Of a stretch of DNA of 64,000 bases, positions 33,574 to 46,329 are shown piece after piece (the stretch's first letter is position 1; each line of letters begins with the position of its first letter). The position numbers and the translations under genes are program-made. The DNA is from Styela clava (Eukaryota > Chordata > Ascidiacea > Stolidobranchia > Styelidae): contig NC_135257.1 of assembly GCF_964204865.1 (NCBI RefSeq), positions 11,740,151 through 11,804,150 on the forward strand, in the 5' to 3' direction. The notes below the pieces were generated by a model that saw only the letters and a program-made list of their open reading frames with translations, was not told where the DNA came from and made no database searches.

Positions 33574-34070
33574 TAGGCTTACCATACGTCCCGTTTTAGG
33601 CGGGACAGTCCCGCTTTTCAGCGTTTTATCCCGCTGTCCCGATAAGTCAGCCAAAAGTCCCGCTTTTCCAGCATAATACACAAACATGTTCTCGTTACTG
33701 TTGTTTCCTTGTAGCGCAGCGCTAGCCTACTTACTGAAGGCGAATGCGTTCGTTTCTCACTGATTCCCATTGGTGACAGACGTATCGCATGTAAAACCAA
33801 TACTAATTAGTCTAAATTCGAATATTTGTACCGGTATCGTTAACGTCAATTCCTTCCTATTTTTCGAACTGAACCCGATATTTTGACAGAGAATATGCGC
33901 ATGAAATTTCGATAACAATATGGTCAATAAAGACAGCCGGGACAGCTTTAAATGTAGGAATGTAGGCCTATGTAGTAAAATCGGAAAATGTGAAGTTATA
34001 AAATCACAGCTAAGGGGTCGTTGTCTTTCGAGGCGTCCCGACTTGAAGTCACAAAAATATGGTAACCCTA
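33574..34070. mobile_element. Short hAT element (497 bp) with exact 8-bp TSD
   Basis: Starts TAGGCTTACCATACGTCCCG and ends ATATGGTAACCCTA. The exact duplication AGCATATG lies at 33566-33573 and 34071-34078. GTCCCG motifs are concentrated in both subterminal zones. Non-coding. Confidence 0.9.
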
Positions 34071-34078
34071 AGCATATG

Positions 34079-36798
34079 CCTTCTCTTGGCATTGGTTTAA
34101 CTTCCGTTGAGGGGACTTGGCACATATTTACTAACAGTGACTTTCTTTAACATAGGCCCCACCAGTCAAGAGTGGGCAGATGATAACGCCCATGTCGATA
34201 TTTGGCCCTATACCTCGATAATGTAAAGTCTACATCGCTGTATCGTTGATAAAGAATCTAATAAAAGCTCAACTTATTCATTTAATTACTTTGTTGTGTA
34301 AGGTGATAACGAGTGACGCAATATCTGTCGCGTTGGTGAGAACCAGCCATATTTAGGTTTACGTCAGTAACTATTACTATTTATAAAACGCTTCCTTTGT
34401 TTTTTCATTTAAATTTTATTATTCCAAGAATTGATAAAACAGCAGAATTATCTTAAGCTAGGTAATAATTTATAGCTAGCTATGCATTTCTAAAATATAT
34501 TGGAAGCTAATCATGTAAGGTCACATTAGGACGTGTAAAAATTATTTTGAAATATTGAGGTCGCATAAGGGACGATAATATCACGGAAAGATCCTATTGG
34601 TTAGTATTATACATTTTAAAGACGTTTATGTGTGAACAAAATTTAGCTTTGCTCTTTTTTCCAGTAACAGACTACATCTACAATTTACATCATATAAAAT
34701 CCCAATGAACAATGGGTGAAGAGATATAGTTTCGATGTTCTCGGATGTACGTGGACTACTGCTGATCACTGATCGTATAGTAGAGGGTATAATTTAGACG
34801 TGACAAATCCTGGCTGACATAGAGAAAGTCAGACATAAACGACAAATGCTTCGTACAAATTTTCACAATGAGTTGCCACAACTCAATTTTTCACAAGGAT
34901 TCGCAACTATATATTTACCTGAACCAACTGACGAGTCAGCTTTTAGTTAAGTTAATATATATTGCTGTCTCATTTAGATCATGTTTAGAATAGCAAATCA
35001 TTTTTATTCAAGCGTGGCTTTCTTATCCACAGAACAAGAGAGCAGTGCCCGAATATATGGACACGAAAGCCAAAACCTACCATAGCCTACTATCGTACCT
35101 CATATAAAAAAGCGCAACTTACACATGAGATCCGCAGACAAGCGGTCGCGAAACCGCTACAGGTAATTTTTTTGGCCAAATGGATCTATGGATCGTTTTC
35201 TTATCAATTTTTTTGACGTCACCACACAAATTAAAAACGAATTCCATGGGGACCTCAGCAATTTTGGAAATAAAAAGTGGCAACAACAATCTTTAACCCT
35301 TTTCCAGCGGCTAAGCTCATATGAGAGAATATTTACGCTTAATTTTGTGCTCGGTAAACTACTGTTAATATCGCTCTTAGCTCTTTGTTGACTTTATCGC
35401 CTGATATGAGAGAAGCGATGGAACCTTCCAGCCGTGACGCATCGTGCGAATTCTATAAATAGCGTGGATTTCAAAATCGCCTGTCAGACGTCTGAAAATG
35501 TCGACTCAGCTCAGACAGGAAATACTCCTTTATAATGACTTATTGTTGGTTTAGCATGTATTTTCAGACATATATACTATCCCTGACCATCCCTGGCGCT
35601 GTGTTGTTTTGATAAATATGATTTTGACTGCTCCATAGTTGGCAGAAGTATGGAGATTTTTTGTAGTTAAAAAAAACGTAAAATTAATGGTAATTTTAAC
35701 GCGTAAATGCGCGTATGGGATTGTTTACGCCGTTCTACGCGCATTTCCGTCGAAAAAATTTAATTTTTTTGCGTTGGGGGTGGTCTGTGCAGTAATAATA
35801 AGAGCTGTGACGTCATCAAAATCAGTAATTTTAGCCTTGAACTTGATACACCTGTAGATACAATTGTGAATTTCAGAGTAATAACCATTTATGCTATAAT
35901 AGGCGTTTCGGTGATGTTGTGTTAGGAAAAACTTGACGAAAACGTTGAAAAAAAAATTAATTAATTAGGAATTAATTATTAACCCTCTACTGTACACAGA
36001 ATTTCTAAAAGTCTAATTTATTTTTAGAAATTTTTGAGATATTTTTGCAAAAAAATTTTTTTTTCGGAGTGTAATTTAAAGATATATTGCTGAATAGAAC
36101 TCTAGCACACGCCTTTAAAAATCCATAAGAGAAGCTTTAGGGCTTAGTGGTTGACAAAAAAAATAACTTTAAAAAGACCATGTCAAATAAATTGGGTCAA
36201 CAGCTGTCAGAGAGTTCCAGTGAAAGTTTCCAAGTAATTAGTATAGCAAGTAAAGAGAAAAGCTATTTATTTTATTCTTTTTAATTGCATGGCATCTGTT
36301 TCGTGTACATGGGACAGAGGTAAAGGTTTGAGGGTATATACTTCGTTCCTAATTACGAGATGACTGTTTCAGAAGCAAAATAGTCACTAAAGTTGTCACC
36401 AAACGAATGGGCCCAAATGAGTGAATAGGATTTCAAATAATTTATATCAGTGAGATATTGACTAAACTTAATTTTCATAGCTCAATAAAATTGTACAATT
36501 AGATTTAATTGTACGACTAAAACGATATTACAAAAATAAAATCAAGGCTAATTGACATATTGCTTATTTCCCTTAGATTCTCGTGATAGTGAGAATACAT
36601 ATGATGGGATTTTTAATGCGGAGAAAAGAAGCCAACCATATGGCATAGATCTAGTGTACTGTAGGCAAACCACTATTTTCCTTTTGGCATATTTGTATAT
36701 TGTGAATTTCATAGCATTGACTACAATATTTTCTACTAAAAAATTTTGATCATATCTTATTCTCATTTTAGGAAATTTGTATTGAGATTATGCGTCAA
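34079..36798. other. AT-rich intergenic region, repeats only
   Basis: No gene recognised. 35015-35420 is an inverted copy of the 'ATATTTGAGCA' repeat (visible as AGCAGTGCCCGAATATATGG). Short poly-A/T runs occur near 35940-36060. It separates the duplicated protease block from the 3' end of the sugar transporter. Confidence 0.5.
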
Positions 36799-39700
36799 TT
36801 AAGCTTTATTCAGTTCTTCCATTTCTATTTCATCTTTTTCAATATCGAATTCTTTGATTCCATTCCGCTTGGCAAATATAAGACTGATCTCCTGAAAGCT
36901 TTTGTTCTTTGTCTCCGGAATAACAAAAAATGTGTAAGCGGTTGATATAGCCCCCGAAATCAAGAACACAACAAACACGTACTGTCCCATGAATTTCTAA
37001 AAATATAAAATATTGTTTCCAAAATTTAGGTCATAACTACCAAGCCATTAAATAACCAAAGTTTGTTGTATATGCATAATGTCTAAATTCCATTTTATCA
37101 GAAATTCGTATATAAATAAATTTAAAAAGCGATGATGAAGGATATTTTGCATATTGAAGAATATGTAATGCGATGAAAAAATGATTTTAAATATCTACAA
37201 TAAGCGCATATATTGAAAATGCTAGACTGGCAGCTAAGAAAACAGCCAGCGTACAAGTACAAACCTGCATAAATGGAAATATTAAGGCAACTATGATGTT
37301 GAAAGTCCAATTCAAACAGCAACCAAGTGTAAAAGCAGCGGGTCTTGCAGATTGTCGGAACATTTCCGCTGTCAAGATCCAAGGAATAGGTCCTGGCCCA
37401 ATTGCAAAGCCGATTATAAATATTATTACGCAGACAATGCTGGCGTAAGACATCGCAGGAACGGTTTCTTGTAAGGATAGAGCTATGGTCATCAAGAGGC
37501 AACTAACAGTCAGAATAGCGTAGCCCGAAAGAAGAAGACTTTTCCTGCCAGTTTTTTCAATGATTCCAGCCTGAAAAATAATTTTTTATAACATTAACAT
37601 AAAGCGAATGTTTTACAGATTTGAAACGGGAGAAAAATATATCAGGCTGTTCATTCCCAAAATGTGTTGCCGAACCATTTCATTAATTATTAACATTATC
37701 GTCAATATTAGAGATATCCTTCTTCAATATTTTGAATCAAAAATAAAGTCAAAATCATTATTAGAATTAGTTTATCAATACGTGCAACATATTTCGGTCG
37801 TGTTGCGAATTAGTTATTACCAAGGGGTTTCTATGCACTTTTTGCGACAAAAAGAATAGCTCTCATAATGTAAACTTTTAGAATTTTTGTGTCTGGCGTT
37901 TAAAATCTTGTTAGAGACGTTTGGCATTGAAAAATATTTCCTAATGTTCACCTCGCCACAAAGATTCACCCACTAATTTTCACTAACTTGATAGTTTTCT
38001 CTACAATATAAAGTTTAAAGTATCCAGAAAAGCTATTAATGCTTATACATTGAATTTGATTTGAATGGACAAGCTAGAAACTTTGCAACTGGTATCGCAG
38101 TGATTAAATTCTGGCGCTTGCCGGAAGCCAATTTTCATATGGAACACGATATTCTTCAAAATATTTTTCAACCACCAGTGCCTAGAGTCTATAGAAAATA
38201 TTTCATTTCAACACTATTTTACCACTGATTTATTTTATTCTCACCGCAATCACGGTCATAATAACATTCACGGTTCCAACACATATTGAAAAGTAGTTTC
38301 TCATTCCTTCTTCCACTCCAGCAGTCTCAAATATTAAGTTAAGATAGAAGAATATCTAAAACAGGTGGAAATTGATAAAAAAAAACTATAAACATATATT
38401 TGTGGTGCATAAATAGGTGTTTTATCACTATGTTTGACAGTTGACACCCGTTTTTCAATTTCGAATATATTTTATACAGTTACAACTATACACAGTGCTG
38501 CCACAACGTCCTTATTTCCAAGAAACGTTCTTATTTTGACATGTGTCTCTATTTTTGTTTCATTTTAGAGGTAGAGGTTCTAATACCAGGCAAAAGAACG
38601 AAGAAGAACTGCTTGTGCAAATCCTTGCTAGTACGAAGTACGATTGGACACGCCTCGCACTGGCATGAATACATTTTATCTGTTACATTTCGTTCTTTGT
38701 TATCCTATTATGTTTCCCTGGTGTCATTATGTTTGGTTTCATATCGATGTCAGCCCTTTATACACATTGCTGATATTAATATATATCTACAATTTGTTTT
38801 GGTGTCAGTCCTGATTATAATGTTATTTCCTTGTTAATAAGTTTACACAAACTTGTACGATGAACAGATGTTTGACCAACCACCCCTAGCGTGATTTCAC
38901 GAAACTTATTCGTTTTCTTTAGTATTTGTTTGAGTGAACTTTTTAAAATAACACTCATAGCACCGAATAATTCTCTTTCACAGTAAAATTAGCACGTATA
39001 TAACTTGTAGTGTAGTTAAGTATTTCTATCAGGTTATAGCATACATGTATCCTAAATGAATTATGTCCATGAACGTTTGGGGGTCATATAATCTAAAGCG
39101 CTTGAGGCTTAGTAGAGCATGTTATCGTTGCAAGGGAATTTTTTTTACGATAATTGAGGTCTCTTTATTTAGAAAAGTTTAGTTGAAAAGGGCATTTAGA
39201 AAAATTGATCATAATATTTTCCACAACTTACTGCATTAATTCCGCTTGTCGGTTGACCAATATGCACTGCAAATACTGATATAACTTGCCATCTGACGGA
39301 TTTATCACGTATTAGCTCCAACAAAGACATTTGACTTGCACTTGATTCTGCTGCTGCTTCTTTTTTCATCTCTTCAATTTCATCGTCAACGTCTTGTGTT
39401 TTACGCAATCGAATAAGGGCTGAAAATATAAATATATAACGATGAATGTAGTGATTACATTTGGCTAATGGTAACCGAACGAGAGGCGTCTTATTGGCTC
39501 TCCTGTCCCCCGGGATAAATATGATAACTTATTCTTAGCCTTTTACATCATTAAAACACATATGCATAATATCCGCTAGTTGGCGATCACGGACTCCTAT
39601 TTCACTCGTTCCACAAAGAGCTGGTTATGTATTTTCCATGGGTTGCTTTAAGGGAAGATTAACAATGCATGTATAATAACAACTTTACTTTTGTCCCATT

Positions 39701-42700
39701 TACGAGAAATAATAATAAGCTAGTGTTTCGAAAAAAAGACATATTTTTGGTGAATACCGAGTTTTTTGTCAGGCCAATTGGTATGGCAAAAGTGTTTCTT
39801 TGCAGGGAAGCAGTTACACTACGTGGGTCTATAGATCGTTTTTAAATCGTGTTGTTGTTGTTGATTGATCTTTTTTTAAATAAAAAAGCAATTGGGGAAT
39901 TAATAAACCACAATCATTTTTCAAAACTGCAGTGCTGTATTCTACCTCAGTCTGTTCTCAAAACAATTCAGGAAGCAATCTGTGAGAGTTTGAGGTCATA
40001 CTGCCAGTATCCGGCTTATAAACACATGCTTGCATTACATCAACTATACCAAAGATGGGTAAAAAAAATTTATTGATGTTTTTAGTAGTTCACCTTCCCT
40101 TGCTTTGTCCTCCTGATTCCGGTCTATCAATAAACATCTAGGACTCTCTGGGCAGAACGGTAAAACACATAGTTCTAATATGGACGGCACACAAGTCAAC
40201 GCAAGAAGAAGAGGCCAAAGTTCCTCGGTTCCAAGTAATTCCGTCAGTCCAAATATTTGTCCCATCAACAGCCCTAAAATGGGAACATAAATTGTGTCGT
40301 ACATTTGAATTTTTCTGGTCTTGGCAACAACGAACGTACTGATGAATTACGTATGTCTGTCAAGAATTAGGCCTAATTCAGACTCAGAGTATTGCAACGA
40401 TTTCTGATGTGTGTTTATCTTCCCGTTATACTCTTACCACGAAACAAAATATGCGTCAGATTAAAGTGGGTGAAACAAATGACTTTTGTGATGCGACCGG
40501 CTAACAAAAAAATTGAATCCCACCACTGGTACTGACTATGCAGATAACTACATATATACGCATACAAAAATTTCTCCGCTACCAATACGTGAGCGCATTC
40601 CTAATGAAATCGTCACAAATATATGCATTTTTATGTTCCATTTAATTTGTTGATTTGATTATGTAATTGTGCCAGGAGTAAATGTTTTATCGTTTATTTG
40701 ACATTTATTCAAATAATACAATTCAGACATAAGGCAAGATACAGTATCACTGCTACCGTTGCGAATCAAATTGATCATATTTATTATTCTTGGAGTGAGA
40801 CAATGACTTTCGCATACTGCAGAAGATATTGTAGGACCGTTTGTCTGTCGAGACACGCGATATTCGGCAAAACCCTTGCAGCGGCCAAACTTGCATTCGT
40901 TACGTAATAATATGCTCTATCGCACTTGCTCAGTCTCAAATAGCATATGTGTATATCGTATTTTGCGCATATACAATACTGTAATCTTCCTGTTCGAAAA
41001 CACACAACAGGCGCTGCACGAGACTGGTTCAAGGCAATTTTTGGGGTATGTTATTAAATTCACTCAACATCAGACGCGATCGACTACTAGAGACGACCGG
41101 TCGGTCGATCGCATGCACCCCTGCTGTACAAATATTTTGCCACGAACATCAGTGACAGATGATTGCATGGTAATCGCTCATTGACAGCGATGTGTTTAAC
41201 AAGTACAAGTGTGTTCGTACAGACAACAAAAATTATTTGAAAAAAGTAGATATGGATGCACTTCGAGACTATTTCTTGATAAAATAAGAAAAACAATACG
41301 ACAGTTAAACAAATTGCAATTAAACAGTTCTGAGTGAAATGTGATATGATATGATTGTGGAATAGAATATACCGATTTTCTTACCAACAGTAATAAGGAG
41401 TTGGTTGAGAACTCCTATTGCTCCCCGATATTTTTTTGGTGAAATTTCTCCAATATACATTGGGACGATTCCTGTAGCTAAACCTAGAAATTTAAGAAAA
41501 AATTTATATTGGATCACTTATTTGTGTCGTTTATTTAACCATTATGTGTTGCAACCGTGAGGGTTGAACTTTACGCTGTCAATGGTGCCACGAGATTTAA
41601 AATGTGAAATACCTCGAGCAAAACGAAATTGATAAACTGAGAGCTGGCAAGTCATTAATTGGGGTATTGAGCCTAACTCAATATTGGCGTATCTGTTCAC
41701 AGACAGACCCCGGTTCACCAACTGTAATAAATTGAATTAGCTGTGTTAAAAAGAAATCACTCATATCTCACTCATAATACCTCTCTGTTGAATCAGAGAC
41801 TTGGGATCAAATACTTTTCACAGAAAAGCCGTAAAAATTCCGTAGACTTCCGTAGTCAACGCAACGCACTTGATTATCATTATTCGTTTGCTCAGTGCTA
41901 GATTATATGTTGAGTATCGCTATTGGTAATCATATGTAAACATCCCCACGATAAATATTCCAATTGTGATATGTAAGGAAATAAATGGAAATGTGAACAT
42001 CACAATTTTTAAACTCTGCAAATAGGATTGCATAGGCAGGAAAAAAAAACAAGAATTTTGAATGTGCGATCACACATATAAATCTCGCTTGTAGGTTAAC
42101 GTTCAGGTCGACCGAGTTTCTAAATTTTGAATAAATACTCTTACATTTATTTAATAATTAACTATGTAATAAACTAGATTATGTCTATATGTTCTATTTG
42201 ATAGAATAACGTGCTAACGTTGAAAACGAGAATATCGGTCGGAGACCGAAGACTTATCGATCGAAACTGCGGTTTCGATTCATGACTCTATAGTGACACC
42301 GCGTGTCCCATCACTAATTAATTAATAACTCGCTAATTATACGACATAATTCATCCAAAATCAATAGGCTTTTGGTCCAAGATATGATGAATGCACATGC
42401 AAAATTCAACAGATTGGAGCAGATTCAACCACGCCTTCGTGAGATATCGCGTGCATCCAACAGACAGACAGACAGACAGACAAATACCTATCAACATACT
42501 TACCGATTAGAAATCGATAAGTAACAAATACCTGCATAAACACCAAGGAAAAATCGTGGTATAATCAGTAAAACTATACTGTTTGCAGCCTTACTGCATC
42601 CTTCCATTATTGCAGCGCTGATAGAGAGTGAGTTCATGAGTAATTGCGACTTTTTTCTGTAATACATATAATTAATTAGTCACTGAACGATCGTATAGAG

Positions 42701-43902
42701 CACTATACTTTAAAGAAAGGGTTCTCAACCGGAGCCAAACTTGGATTGTCGTGAGGGTAAAGTTTGCAAACAAGATATTCAAACATTTCGCAACTACGCA
42801 AATAGGCCACCTGTTTCATTTCACTACATATCCAAACGTGGCCATTGTTGAGTTTACAACATCATATATCTTGCGCAATAGGGAGTACGCCGAGCCCGGT
42901 GTTAATTGGAATTCTGTCGTATATTAAACGAGTAGGGTGCAAGTTATTGTGATAAGATCATAAATAACGAGCTTTACCATTCACACACATAACGCATTTA
43001 AAGTAAAATAATTTTTCCCAAAAACCGGCGTTCCAGATGTGACGAATCGATGATTTTGTAGTTGCCTAATAAAAATGGTAGTTTTTCTTCTAAAAATGTA
43101 ATTACCGGTAATCTTTGTAATGTAAACAGTTGAATGAATATGGCACCAAACAAACAACACATTGAGTACTTCTTGAAGTAAATAAAATTATAAGAATCTG
43201 AGTATGAACAAATGTTCTGAAAATTTCACAGGGATATTATAAAATTATAACACAGTAAAGATTATCTGACCTTCCATATCGTTGTACGAGAAATCCAACA
43301 AGTAGAGAACCGATCATACCACCTATAGTGAAAATCGATACTGTGAAGGACCATATCAATAGTTCTGAAGGTGACAGAATAATATCATAGGATTCAACTA
43401 CATTGGACGATGCCGTCGTGTACTTCATATAAGTGTAATTTGAAGTTGACAACGCAGCTCCAGTGGTCTGAAACAGTTGGCAGCACAGACATAAATGTGT
43501 TGAATATTCCGTTTTATGTGTTGATCATACTGTTTTATGTGTTAAGCATTCCATTTTATGAATAGCGAAAAAAAAGTTTAAGTACTACATCAATCACGCA
43601 GTCTCAGTTTCTACTTAGTTGTTTGTGACAAATTACATAGTTACTGATGACCAAGCTAATTTTTAGTCAAACATACAAAGTTTAATATTGTGAAAAGCAT
43701 TATAATCAACAATGTCAAATGTATAGAAGCAAAATCTATAACTGCCAATTTAACTAGGTCAACTCTCACGGTAGTTGTTTTGATTTCCAAGGAAAAATAA
43801 TATTGTATAACTTACTGAATTAAGTAAGTTTGTTCCATTATAGGATAGAAATTGATCGGTTTCATCTGGTTCAACTCCGTCGAAAAAGTAACTTTGTATT
43901 AT
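36799..43902 (-). CDS. GLUT-type facilitative sugar transporter (SLC2A family, class II-like), N-terminus missing
   Basis: Major-facilitator hexose transporter of the plasma membrane. Nine exons join in frame: 43816-43902, 43271-43467, 42532-42656, 41385-41483, 40094-40273, 39232-39419, 38245-38355, 37265-37570, 36799-36996. They give 496 residues plus the still-missing N-terminus with transmembrane helix 1. Family motifs: RYGRKK (92-97) after helix 2, [15 protein letters not shown] (175-178), PESPR (211-215), GPGPIPW (386-392) with the conserved Trp, and PETK (458-461). Sequence around [11 protein letters not shown] and RWQVISV looks closest to GLUT5/7/9/11-type transporters. The usual QQLSGINA of helix 7 reads GQPTSGINA, so the second Gln and Leu are replaced. 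The long, Asn-rich helix 1-2 loop has several possible N-glycosylation sites. Substrate cannot be assigned. Confidence 0.9.
39440..39530. repeat. SINE 3' part in a transporter intron
   Basis: GGTAACCGAACGAGAGGCG then CCCCCGGGATAAATATGATA resembles the 3' half of the SINE at 59015-59320 (GGTAACCGGACGGAAGGC ... CCCAGGATTAATATGTAAA). Confidence 0.45.
40940..41125. repeat. Repeat copy ending in a hAT-like terminus, in a transporter intron
   Basis: Shares GTGTATATCGTATTTTGCGC and GGTATGTTATTAAATTCA with 15938-16060 and 29480-29665. It ends CGGTCGGTCGATCGCATGCA then CCCCTG. Confidence 0.55.
42228..42521. repeat. CGATCGG/(CAGA)n repeat unit abutting a splice donor
   Basis: Inverted copy of the family at 28350-28990: ATATCGGTCGGAGACCGAAG at one end, a (CAGA)n tract near 42463-42481, and CATACTTACCGATTAG near the other. 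It ends 10 bases from transporter exon 42532-42656. On the gene's strand it supplies CGGTAAGTATG (about 42495-42505), a better donor match than the gene's own GTATTTG. Confidence 0.75.
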
Positions 43903-46086
43903 CTAAAAAAGGGAATGAAGAAGATTAATAAGTGCTAAAGAATTATTCCTAATAACTGTTTGGTCACTAAACACTATGGTAAAAACATATGTAAAAACAA
44001 GAAAACTCAAAAATAAGGGCGCGAAGGTCGTCATCGGTATCTGTATGGTAACGCCTGAGAGCACCCGATTGGGTGAAAAGATCGATGGACAAGCAATACG
44101 GAGGCGGTCGAGCAAGGCGCAATAAGAGTGTTGCCTAAACGTTTGAATAACACAAAAAAATTCAGGTTGTCATAAAACTGAAAGAAAATTTGGTAAAATA
44201 AATAAATCCAACATTAGTTGCGGAGGAGATTTTTCTCAGCAGCAACAATCATTTAAACAACAACAACAATAAGAATTTAGCTGAACGATATATAAAACCT
44301 ATTCGTGCCCAATAAATCATAGCAGTAAGGTGTCACAGAAATGACGTCTTAGAACTAGGTGGTAGTATTTCTTTCACCAGTCTTAAAACGACAAACCTTA
44401 TTCGTATGAAGATAGATGAGTGAGAAACAATTTTACCTGCTTTTGCTACAAATGGAGCCCAGCTGTATGGCATATATTCAGTCAATACTGAATAATAATG
44501 TGAAATCGACTAAGAACACTACTTCTTAAATACAGCGGTAGGATTAGACTAGCATATGATATTGAAACTCTCTACAGTACTGTTGATCGTCAAAACCCAT
44601 TACAATCTCCATACAGAATTTCGCAACATAAGCAGCCTTACAACAATCAGCAATACCATACCTTTGCTGGAGCGTTCACAACGGAAATATTATATCCATA
44701 TTGATACGTTCCTCCGAAAACACAAATTGCGACGCTCACTACCAACACCCAAGGAATTGTCTGAATACATAAATATGATTAGAATCTCTAAATATGCCTG
44801 ATATCTCAATATTTCAAACAGATAAAATACCGGTTTTACGCACATCACACATTACGGTTGTTCCAAAAAGCCGGCTCTGCAATTAATGATTAACAGCCTG
44901 ATACATTGCATAACCAACGTACAATTGTTGAGAACGTTATTGGCGGAGTACACATGTACCGTTTTAAGAGCTGTCGTTTATCTCGATAGCAACTATTGCG
45001 CAGAATGCACCATAGTAGCATGAACAATGTAAAACTATATTTATTAAATACGAAACAATTAATTTATGTCTGTATTGCCCGTGAAATTCAAAGCAACCAT
45101 AGCCAGCAGTATTGATGTAACAAGCTGTTTGTAAGTCGTTAAGTATTCACTCAGCCATAGTTCATAGTTCACTCAAGACGAGTGAGAAGAGATTCACATT
45201 CATTCTCAAACGGATATTTTTGTGTCCGTTTTGTTTCAATAATTTTTTTTTTAGTTCATGGTAACGAGCTGCGCAATTTGATAACTCACGACCGGCAGTA
45301 GTCACATAAACGCACCCTCTTAGTAGGAAAATTGCGAAATGCAGGGCGGTGTTACATGACGTCACCAAAGCGCGGATCGGGTGGTGGGAATTTATGGGAG
45401 CGTGTGGCTGTTGATGTTGCTATAGTAGCAATGATTTATCATGTGAGTCACTATGTATATCTGAAAATCAAGTTGCTAGAATATTATCATGATAATCAAA
45501 AGGCTTTAATTCTGCTATCTAAATTGTTTGCGCCAAGTTTTCATGGCCAATGTATTTATTATTCTAACCCAAATGTTTGCGGATATACACATGGGTCTAA
45601 ATGTGCGTGGGTTCAAATGTACGATCACCGTGTGTTATAAATGCCTAATACAACGACACTCATCATCACACATTACAGATAGAGCAATCACACGATCGAA
45701 AACAGCAACAGTGGCTTTTATGGCATTCTGTTAGCTTTAAATGCCAAACAGGCCAACATACAAAATACAGTTATGAGGGGTAGTAAAAATAATAACAATA
45801 ACTCAAATAATACAAAATTCCACTTGTAGCTCGACACAAAATAAATTTGCCTTGAATTTCGATAAATTCTGCACTAATATCATTATTAACGGGATATTCA
45901 CAAAGAGGGCTTACGGCATGTTTTTGTCCATTACTCTAACAACCCGGCGCATTGATTCCGTTATGAAATTTTGTGTTATTGCATAAAAGGCAAAGCCTTA
46001 CAACCAACAGTACCCAAAGGCCTGTGCATCAAAAATACTTTGTGCAATGCTGTGACATACAAGACGAATTTATTCACATTTTTATT
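43903..46086. other. Region upstream of the transporter, no exon confirmed
   Basis: The transporter's start and first transmembrane helix should lie here, but no stretch resembling the helix-1 signature (FGYN-like) was found on the minus strand. Nothing else was recognised. Confidence 0.4.
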
Positions 46087-46322
46087 GGTTACTCCCGAAG
46101 TATGTGAACCAAGATGGCAGACACCGGAACGTAGTATGTGTACCGGGTTAGGGTTAGGCCATAATTTCAGGTACAAATACTACGGGAGACACTTGGCTAG
46201 TCCCCGAACTCGTAATAGAACTAAAATAGGAAAATTGGAATAAAATTATGGCCTAACCCTAACTTGGTACACATACTACGTCCCGGGGTCCGCCATCTTG
46301 GTTCACATACTTCAGGAGTACC
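46087..46322. mobile_element. Foldback MITE with 7-bp TSD
   Basis: Long imperfect inverted repeat: GAAGTATGTGAACCAAGATG in the left arm is mirrored by CATCTTGGTTCACATACTTC in the right. The arms continue through GTAGTATGTGTACC and GGGTTAGGCCATAATTT-like parts. TTTTATT is duplicated at 46080-46086 and 46323-46329. Non-coding. Confidence 0.85.
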
Positions 46323-46329
46323 TTTTATT

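Noticed and set aside
38490-38560. CAGTGCTGCCACAACGTCC as the start of another hAT element
   Set aside because: Resembles the left end at 1653, but no right terminus or target duplication was found.
44447-44499. Possible first exon of the transporter (EYMPYSWAPFV on the minus strand, with a good GTAAAA donor)
   Set aside because: The end phase does not match the next exon and it has no helix-1 signature.
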